DNA of 12,806 bases from Phycisphaerae bacterium (lineage in GTDB: Bacteria > Planctomycetota > Phycisphaerae > UBA1845 > Fen-1342): NCBI GenBank assembly GCA_020058145.1, contig JAGVEP010000379.1, forward strand, positions 1-12,806. The letters are read 5' to 3'. Shown here one piece after another: positions 1-4,720 of the stretch. The translations under genes and the position numbers were made by a program. Positions within the stretch are counted from its first letter, which is position 1; every line of letters starts with the position of its first letter. The notes under the pieces were generated by a model. The model was given only the letters and a program-made list of their open reading frames with translations. It was not told the origin of the DNA and searched no databases.

Positions 1-102
1 CCCGCTCGCTTGCGCTCGCGGCTCGGACAGGCCGCCGGAACTGTCACGCACCCCGGGCGCGGTGCCGACCCCTGCGCCACCCCCGTCGCGCGAACGCGGC
101 CG

Positions 103-108
103 TACAAT
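103..108 (+). promoter_or_regulatory. Candidate -10 element (TACAAT) of a leaderless promoter
   Basis: TACAAT matches the sigma70 -10 consensus TATAAT at five of six positions and ends six bases before the ATG at 115. A start site at the usual distance would fall on or next to the A of that ATG, so the mRNA would have no leader. No recognisable -35 lies 16-18 bases upstream, where the sequence is C-rich. No Shine-Dalgarno precedes the ATG, which fits leaderless initiation. This is inference from spacing. Confidence 0.4.
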
Positions 109-114
109 GCCCCG

Positions 115-1623
115 ATGGAGTTCATCGGCTGGATGTACGACCTCGCCCGCGAACAGTCACCGCGCGAGGAACTGCTCGCGGATTGGCTGCGGCGGTCGGC
201 CGCGGCCGGGTACAACGCCGTCGGGCTCTATCTGGAACACCGTTTTGCCTACCCGTCGGCGCCCTGGGCCGCGGGGCCGGGCTGCTTGACGCCGGAAGTC
301 GTGCAGCGGCTCGTTTCCAACAGCCAGGCAACAGCAGGGCCGCGTCTCATCCCCTTCCTCAACACGCTCGGTCACATGGAGGGCTTCATCCGCGCCGAGG
401 GTGGCCAGGGCCTGGCGGAGAGCGAACCGGGTTTTGGCAGCGCCCAAATCTGTGCCACGCGACCGGAGTGTGCGGCCTTCGCGCGCGACCTCGTTGCGGA
501 CATCCTCGACGTGTTCGACGACGAGTGGGTCCACCTCGGCGGCGACGAAACCAACCAGCTCGGTCAATGCCCGGCGTGTGCCGAACGCGTGGCGCGCGTC
601 GGCCAAGGCGGGCTCTACGGCGAGTATTACGGCCCGCTGTGCCGGTTTGTGCTCGAGCGCGGCCGCCGGCCGTGCCTGTGGGGCGACATGCTGCTGCTGC
701 ACCCGGGCGCGCTGGACGCCATCCCGCGCGAGACGCTCATCTTCGATTGGCAGTACTTTTCACGCCCGCGGGAGAGCACCCAGTTGTTCCGCGCCCGCGG
801 CTTCGACGTGGTCTGCTGCCCGAGTGTGCAGACCTACAACTCCGGCTGGTGTTTCCTCGCGGAAACGCAACGCAACATCGACGAACATGCTGAGGACGCG
901 CGTGCGGCCGGGGCGCTCGGCGTGCTCGTGACGACGTGGGAGTTCATGTGGTTCACGCAGTGCATCGCGACGCTGCCCGTCGTTCTGGCCGCGGGACGGC
1001 GGTTGGCACGCAGCGCGGCTTGGACCGCGGCGCTCGTGGCGGAGGGGGGCGAGCCTTACGCCCGCGCCGCCGGGCTGTTGGGCAACGACATTCCGGGCGC
1101 GAGCGCGTTCCTTAAACCGGGAACCTGGCGGCAATTGCGCGACCGCCTCGTTATCCGCCAGAACCCCTTCTACCTCTGGCGCGATTGGCGCCGTGAAGCC
1201 TGCGGCGAGCCCGGCGACGCGGTGCTGCGACTGTGTGCCGAAATCGAGCCGCTGCTGGCGACGGCACCCGCGCTGCGCTTCCCGGCGGAGCTACACCAGA
1301 CCGCGGTCGAGTGGGTTCGCGCGGTCGAAGCGGGGTATCAGGCGTACCGCAGCCGTCGGACGGCGATTTGCGTAGCGAGCTTGGAGCGCGGGCGCGGGGT
1401 CTTAGGGCGATTGCGGCCGGGCTTGGAAAACGCCCTGGCTTCCGGCGGCGCCGTCGCCGATGTGGAGCGGCTCGACCTGTTGCTCCGGAAAGTTGACCAG
1501 GTTTGCGAACGGGTCAAGGCGCTCCGCGCGGCGTCTGCCTACCGGCCGTCGTTCGAGACTCTGGCCCACGACGCGTACGTAGCGGGCGACCAGGCCGGGT
1601 GGCGGTGTGGGGCGTATTATTGA
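115..1623 (+). CDS. Glycoside hydrolase family 20-type (beta-N-acetylhexosaminidase-like) protein
   Basis: A 502-residue protein that looks like a single GH20-type TIM barrel plus a helical C-terminal part. The key motif is HLGGDE at residues 140-145. In GH20 enzymes this Asp-Glu pair supports substrate-assisted hydrolysis of terminal N-acetylhexosamine, with Glu as the general acid. Other barrel-strand signatures are GYNAVGLYLEH (32-42), FLNTLGHMEGF (81-91), WGDM (189-192) and TTWEF (273-277). A CxxC pair (CPAC, 152-155) follows the catalytic motif. There is no signal peptide or membrane segment, so it should be cytoplasmic. The reading frame stays open upstream to a TTG at 10, but those 35 residues are Pro/Arg-rich and unlike the family, so the ATG at 115 was chosen; TACAAT lies just upstream. 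The substrate is uncertain, and the classical N-terminal GH20b domain is absent or very short. It is the only gene here on its own side of the 1.6-2.2 kb gap. Confidence 0.8.
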   Translation: MEFIGWMYDLAREQSPREELLADWLRRSAAAGYNAVGLYLEHRFAYPSAPWAAGPGCLTPEVVQRLVSNSQATAGPRLIPFLNTLGHMEGFIRAEGGQGLAESEPGFGSAQICATRPECAAFARDLVADILDVFDDEWVHLGGDETNQLGQCPACAERVARVGQGGLYGEYYGPLCRFVLERGRRPCLWGDMLLLHPGALDAIPRETLIFDWQYFSRPRESTQLFRARGFDVVCCPSVQTYNSGWCFLAETQRNIDEHAEDARAAGALGVLVTTWEFMWFTQCIATLPVVLAAGRRLARSAAWTAALVAEGGEPYARAAGLLGNDIPGASAFLKPGTWRQLRDRLVIRQNPFYLWRDWRREACGEPGDAVLRLCAEIEPLLATAPALRFPAELHQTAVEWVRAVEAGYQAYRSRRTAICVASLERGRGVLGRLRPGLENALASGGAVADVERLDLLLRKVDQVCERVKALRAASAYRPSFETLAHDAYVAGDQAGWRCGAYY

Positions 1624-1706
1624 GCAACGGCTCGCCGCGCCTGGCCGGACAAGGCCGTCGCGGTCGAAAAAGCCCGACGCGCGGGCATGAGTTTGGAAGC
1701 AAACTT

Positions 1707-1734
1707 GTGCTTCACGGCCAGAAAGCCGTGGCAC
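1707..1734. repeat. Stem-loop downstream of the GH20 gene and of the tiny ORFs
   Basis: GTGC-tt-CACGGC (1707-1718) pairs with GCCGTGGCAC (1725-1734) around a CAGAAA loop. This gives a ten-base-pair stem with a two-base bulge. It lies about 85 bases after the GH20 stop on the plus strand and about 45 bases after the last tiny ORF on the minus strand. It could slow or end transcription from either side, but neither strand has a clear T-run, so an intrinsic terminator is not established. Confidence 0.35.
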
Positions 1735-1778
1735 GCAGATGCGTCCACAGTCGCGGCAACTCGTCGTCGCGAACGACG

Positions 1779-1829
1779 TTAGCGCTGGTCGATCGTCAGA
1801 TCGTCGAGGTCAGTGATGACTTCGATCAT
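1779..1829 (-). CDS. Candidate 16-residue acidic peptide with strong ribosome binding site
   Basis: ATG to TAA encodes MIEVITDLDDLTIDQR. AAGGAG lies on the minus strand at 1839-1844, nine bases before the ATG. It begins 17 bases after the stop of the 29-codon ORF upstream, so the two would be translated from one message. The product is acidic (one Glu, four Asp, one Arg) with alternating Ile/Val/Leu. No family is recognised. Such a short ORF can occur by chance. The argument for it is the good Shine-Dalgarno and its tandem position behind a second ORF with an equally good site, in a window where most large genes lack one. It could be a small regulatory or leader peptide, or nothing. Confidence 0.4.
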   Translation of the reverse strand: MIEVITDLDDLTIDQR

Positions 1830-1838
1830 GGCGTGTGT

Positions 1839-1844
1839 CTCCTT
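1839..1844 (-). promoter_or_regulatory. Ribosome binding site AAGGAG of the 16-codon ORF
   Basis: On the minus strand this reads AAGGAG, with nine bases to the ATG at 1829. It is one of the strongest anti-16S matches in the window and is the main reason the 16-codon ORF is listed. Confidence 0.45.
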
Positions 1845-1846
1845 GA

Positions 1847-1936
1847 CTAGCAGGTCAGCTCGTCGATGAAACCAAGGATGTCCGTACCCATGTGGGTCAG
1901 GAAATCCATCACGCTCAGAATGATTGTCAGCATCAT
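1847..1936 (-). CDS. Candidate 29-residue amphipathic-helix peptide with strong ribosome binding site
   Basis: The ORF begins ATG-ATG and ends at TAG. TAAGGAG at 1941-1947 is four bases before the first ATG and seven before the second, so translation may start at 1933 and give 28 residues. The product begins MLTIILSVMDFL and ends ILGFIDELTC. Numbered from the second Met, polar or small residues fall at 3, 7, 10, 14, 17, 21 and 24, and hydrophobic residues fill most positions between. This is close to ideal alternating i+3/i+4 spacing for an amphipathic helix. Net charge is negative (three Asp, one Glu) and there is a C-terminal Cys. The shape recalls small membrane-active or signalling peptides such as phenol-soluble modulins, but no homology is claimed. 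A second tiny ORF with its own AAGGAG follows after 17 bases. The peptide runs divergently from the kinase gene. Confidence 0.45.
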   Translation of the reverse strand: MMLTIILSVMDFLTHMGTDILGFIDELTC

Positions 1937-1940
1937 GTTT

Positions 1941-1947
1941 CTCCTTA
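1941..1947 (-). promoter_or_regulatory. Ribosome binding site TAAGGAG of the 29-codon ORF
   Basis: On the minus strand this reads TAAGGAG. Spacing is four bases to the ATG at 1936 and seven to the ATG at 1933, so the second ATG is the better spaced start. Confidence 0.5.
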
Positions 1948-1950
1948 CTT

Positions 1951-2016
1951 TCAGCGACCGCCTCGAACTTGCTTGAAAACGACGAGAAACCACTTGCCGC
2001 CAGACGCAGGTCCCAT
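1951..2016 (-). CDS. Possible 21-residue basic peptide (weak)
   Basis: ATG to TGA gives 21 residues. They begin MGPASGGKWFLVV and end with a basic tail containing Lys and several Arg. The TGA lies four bases before the TAAGGAG of the next tiny ORF, so the three would form a compact series. No Shine-Dalgarno precedes this ATG. It sits in the AT-rich string CCAATTTTATGGG. It is listed only because of its position and could easily be chance. Confidence 0.18.
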   Translation of the reverse strand: MGPASGGKWFLVVFKQVRGGR

Positions 2017-2061
2017 AAAATTGGGCACGGCGTTGTCAGGCGAAACCGCTCTCGGAAACCT

Positions 2062-2079
2062 GCCCACAAGAATGTGGGC
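2062..2079. repeat. Seven-base-pair hairpin in the divergent region
   Basis: GCCCACA (2062-2068) and TGTGGGC (2073-2079) are perfect inverted repeats around AGAA. On the minus strand the hairpin would lie in the leader of the tiny-ORF message. On the plus strand it lies 150 bases before the kinase start. No T-run follows on either strand, so a role as operator or leader structure is as likely as termination. Confidence 0.4.
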
Positions 2080-2103
2080 GGACTTTAGAACCTAGAGAAA
2101 ATG

Positions 2104-2283
2104 CTACTCGCTCGTATGTATAAGATGTGCCGATAATAGGTGATTGTCAAGGGTGGCGACAGGAAACTTTTTACGGCAGTTTTCGCAGTCCTGGTAAATT
2201 AGGTGGCATCGCCCGAGTGCGCAAACTGTGACCGAGTCCGTTTCATCGGTGATACGCTGCGAGTATTGTCGCGAAGCAGCCAT
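2104..2283 (-). CDS. Speculative 59-residue ORF with C2H2 zinc-finger-like pattern
   Basis: The frame from the ATG at 2283 to the TAG at 2104 encodes a C-terminal pattern like a classical C2H2 finger: C33-x2-C36-x3-F40-x4-L45-x2-H48-x4-H53, with Tyr30 just before. The spacing is one residue shorter than the classical finger. There is no ribosome binding site. The N-terminal 19 residues are antisense to the start of the kinase gene, and a minus-strand promoter candidate overlaps it. The match may be chance and it is kept only as a lead. Confidence 0.15.
   Translation of the reverse strand: MAASRQYSQRITDETDSVTVCALGRCHLIYQDCENCRKKFPVATLDNHLLSAHLIHTSE
2118..2150 (-). promoter_or_regulatory. Weak candidate promoter for the minus-strand tiny ORFs
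   Basis: On the minus strand a perfect TTGACA (2145-2150) is followed after 21 bases by TTATAC (2118-2123). Each hexamer is good but the spacing is three to four bases longer than optimal. Transcription would start near 2110 and leave a leader of about 175 bases before the 29-codon ORF, containing the 2062-2079 hairpin. Confidence 0.25.
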
Positions 2284-4672
2284 GCGCCCGCTGGCAGGGC
2301 CAGTCGGCTGTTGCGCGGCGTGTGGTTTCGTTTTGCCACTGCCGCGGGAGTCTGCGGCGCGCGGCGTAACCGGTGTTCGTCCCGACTTACCCGGAGTGGC
2401 CCCGGGGGGCGTCTTGCGCGGCAAGTACCGCCTGTTGCAGCGGCTCGGTGAAGGGGCACATGGCGTAACCTATCTCGCGCAGCACGAATATCTCAGCCAT
2501 CCGTGCGTTGTGAAGCTGCTGCCGCCGCGGTTTGGGCAGGCGACCGAGGCGGCCATTCGCCGCTTGCGGAACGAGGCGCAGGTTGGGTTCCGCGTGCAGG
2601 ACCCACTGGTCGTGCGCGTCCTGGACTGCGACGTGATTCACGGCGTCTGGTACTTCGTCATGGAGTACGTGGACGGCGTGGACCTGGCCTCCGTGCTGGG
2701 AGTGAAGCCCGCTCTGCCCTGGCAGCAGGCCCTGCGGCTGATTTCCGACGCCGCCGGTGGGTTGGCGGCCATCCATCGCGTTGGTCTGCTGCACCGCGAC
2801 ATCAAGCCCGGGAACCTGATCCTCGGGACGGACGGACGGGTGCGGGTCGCCGACCTCGGCGTGGCCGGGCTGGCCCAGGAGCAGCCTGACTGGAGCTTTC
2901 TGGACGGTCCGAGCATGGTCGGCACGTTGGCCTACACCGCACCCGAGGTTTTCCGCCCAGGCGGCCACCCGGGGCCAGAGTCCGACCTCTACTCGCTGGG
3001 CGTTACGCTTTACCACATTCTCGTCGGGCGGTTGCCCCACGAAGGCAACCTAGTTTTCCAGCAATTGATCGATGCGCAATGTCGCCCGGCGGCCTGGCCG
3101 GCGGATGCGCCGACCGGTGTGCCGGACTGGCTCGTCGAGGTCGTTCTGCGGCTGCTGGCCATTGAGCGGCCGGACCGGCTGCACTCCGCGGAGGAGCTGG
3201 TGGCCCGGCTCAATCCGCCGGCGCGACCGACGGTGGCTATGCCGGCAACGCCATCGGTGGCCGGCGGCGCCGAGAAACTGCGGCCGCGCGGCGTGGGCGT
3301 CACGCCGTTCAAGAACGAGGGCGCCGCGAGCGACGACGACTGGCTGGGCTATGCGATCGTGAACTACCTCTCGCGCACGTTGGCCGAGATGCCGGGGGTG
3401 TATGTGGCTGACCAGGATGCGCTGGCCACGATGCTGCGCCAGATGGAGAGCGCGGCGGAACGTGACGAAGTACGGCATTTCCTGGAGGCGGGGCGGTTGG
3501 TCGGGGCCGGCACGATCGTCACCGGGAGCTTCGTACGGGACGGCACCCGCCTGGTGGTTCAAGCGCAGGCGGTTCGCGCGGAAGATGGTCGTGTGTTCCC
3601 GCTGGAGCGCGTCGAGGGGGCGCTCGCGAACCTGCCGGATCTGGAACACGCGCTTTTCGAACAGCTCGCGGGCGTGCTGGGCCTGGAGCGCGCGCGGGTC
3701 GCGCGCCCCCACGAGCCGGAGCTCCCGGCCCGCGAGAAGTTCGTCCGCGGCAAGCAGGCGTTTTTGCGCGGCGAGTACGAGGGGGCGATTGCGCTGGCCG
3801 AGGAGGCTGTGGCGCTCGATCCGGATTTCGCCGAAGCGATCGGGTTTGCCGGCATCTGTTTGGCACGTCTGGGGCGGTATGAGGAGGCGGAACAGCACCA
3901 CCGCCGGGAGGAAGCGCTGGCCCGTGGTTGCGGCGACTCCCGCCGCGAGGTCGAAGCGCTCGCCAATCTCGGGGCGATGAATTATTTCCGCGGGGACTAC
4001 GACGCGGCGCAATCGCAGTATCTGCAGGCCGCTCAGGCGGCGGAGCCGCTGGGGCTTGCGGCGGAGCACGCTCAGATCTGCAACAACCTGGGATTTGTGC
4101 TGTTCCGACGCGGCCAGCCGGTCGAGGCTCAAACGTATTTCCTGCGGGCGATTGAGGCGCATCGGGCCTATGGGGGCCTGACTTCGTTGGTGGGGCCCTA
4201 CAACGGCCTGGGCAACGTGCTGGTGGAGCAGAATCGCTATGCAGAAGCGGGCAGCTACTACCAGCGGGCGTTGGCCCTGGCGCGGGAGGTCGACGACCGG
4301 GCGAGCGTCGGAACGACGCACATGCACCTGGGGCGGTGCGCTGCACTGCAAGGCCATTTCGCGGAAGCCAAGCACGAGCTTACAATGGCGCTGAATGCGC
4401 TCGAGGAAACGCGCTTCTGGAACGGGCTGGCGCGGGCCTACGAGTACGTGGCCGAGATGCACCTGCAACTCGGCGATTGCGACGAGGCGGCGCGGTGTGC
4501 CGATAAACGTATCGAGCTCGCGCGCCAGCACTCCAATGTGCGGATGGAGGCCGCCGCCTGGATGCAGAAGGCCCAGGCGCTGCGGCGAGCTGGACGACCC
4601 GAGGAAGCCACGTCGTGCGAGGCCCGCGGCCGAAACACCGTGGCCGGAACCGCGGCGGTGGTGCCGACGTAG
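2228..4672 (+). CDS. Ser/Thr protein kinase with zinc ribbon, TolB-like and TPR regions
   Basis: An 814-residue Ser/Thr protein kinase. A short zinc ribbon comes first (CxxC at 11-14 and 29-32), which supports the GTG at 2228 over the ATG at residue 19, although no Shine-Dalgarno is seen. The kinase domain spans about 67-330. It has the glycine loop GEGAHG (74-79), ATP-binding Lys96, helix-C Glu116, HRDIKPGN (189-196) with catalytic Asp191, DLG in place of DFG (209-211), and APE (238-240). All catalytic residues are present, so it should be active. Residues about 355-487 resemble the TolB-N-like region found in bacterial kinase and cyclase multidomain proteins (VTPF, GAGTIVTGSF). From about 500 to 795 there are TPR-type helical repeats, with motifs such as GRYEEAEQHH and GDYDAAQSQY, probably for partner binding. 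No membrane segment is seen, so it is predicted cytoplasmic, unlike many bacterial kinases of this class. The histidine kinase gene follows after 48 bases in the same direction. The activating signal and substrates are unknown. Confidence 0.9.
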   Translation: MTESVSSVIRCEYCREAAMRPLAGPVGCCAACGFVLPLPRESAARGVTGVRPDLPGVAPGGVLRGKYRLLQRLGEGAHGVTYLAQHEYLSHPCVVKLLPPRFGQATEAAIRRLRNEAQVGFRVQDPLVVRVLDCDVIHGVWYFVMEYVDGVDLASVLGVKPALPWQQALRLISDAAGGLAAIHRVGLLHRDIKPGNLILGTDGRVRVADLGVAGLAQEQPDWSFLDGPSMVGTLAYTAPEVFRPGGHPGPESDLYSLGVTLYHILVGRLPHEGNLVFQQLIDAQCRPAAWPADAPTGVPDWLVEVVLRLLAIERPDRLHSAEELVARLNPPARPTVAMPATPSVAGGAEKLRPRGVGVTPFKNEGAASDDDWLGYAIVNYLSRTLAEMPGVYVADQDALATMLRQMESAAERDEVRHFLEAGRLVGAGTIVTGSFVRDGTRLVVQAQAVRAEDGRVFPLERVEGALANLPDLEHALFEQLAGVLGLERARVARPHEPELPAREKFVRGKQAFLRGEYEGAIALAEEAVALDPDFAEAIGFAGICLARLGRYEEAEQHHRREEALARGCGDSRREVEALANLGAMNYFRGDYDAAQSQYLQAAQAAEPLGLAAEHAQICNNLGFVLFRRGQPVEAQTYFLRAIEAHRAYGGLTSLVGPYNGLGNVLVEQNRYAEAGSYYQRALALAREVDDRASVGTTHMHLGRCAALQGHFAEAKHELTMALNALEETRFWNGLARAYEYVAEMHLQLGDCDEAARCADKRIELARQHSNVRMEAAAWMQKAQALRRAGRPEEATSCEARGRNTVAGTAAVVPT

Positions 4673-4720
4673 CCCGCGGCGGCGAGCTTGCCGTTTAGCC
4701 AAGTTGAACGGAGCGGCCCT

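Larger units (their letters stand above)
1624..2227. other. 604-bp gap between the GH20 gene and the kinase gene, with short minus-strand ORFs
   Basis: No conventional gene is visible here. The stretch is less GC-rich than its surroundings. It holds a stem-loop at 1707-1734, tiny minus-strand ORFs at 1779-1829 and 1847-1936 with strong ribosome binding sites, a weaker one at 1951-2016, a hairpin at 2062-2079, and a possible minus-strand promoter near 2118-2150. The plus-strand promoter of the kinase gene should lie in 2100-2227. TAAATT at 2195-2200 is the best -10-like string, but no convincing -35 accompanies it. Confidence 0.7.
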
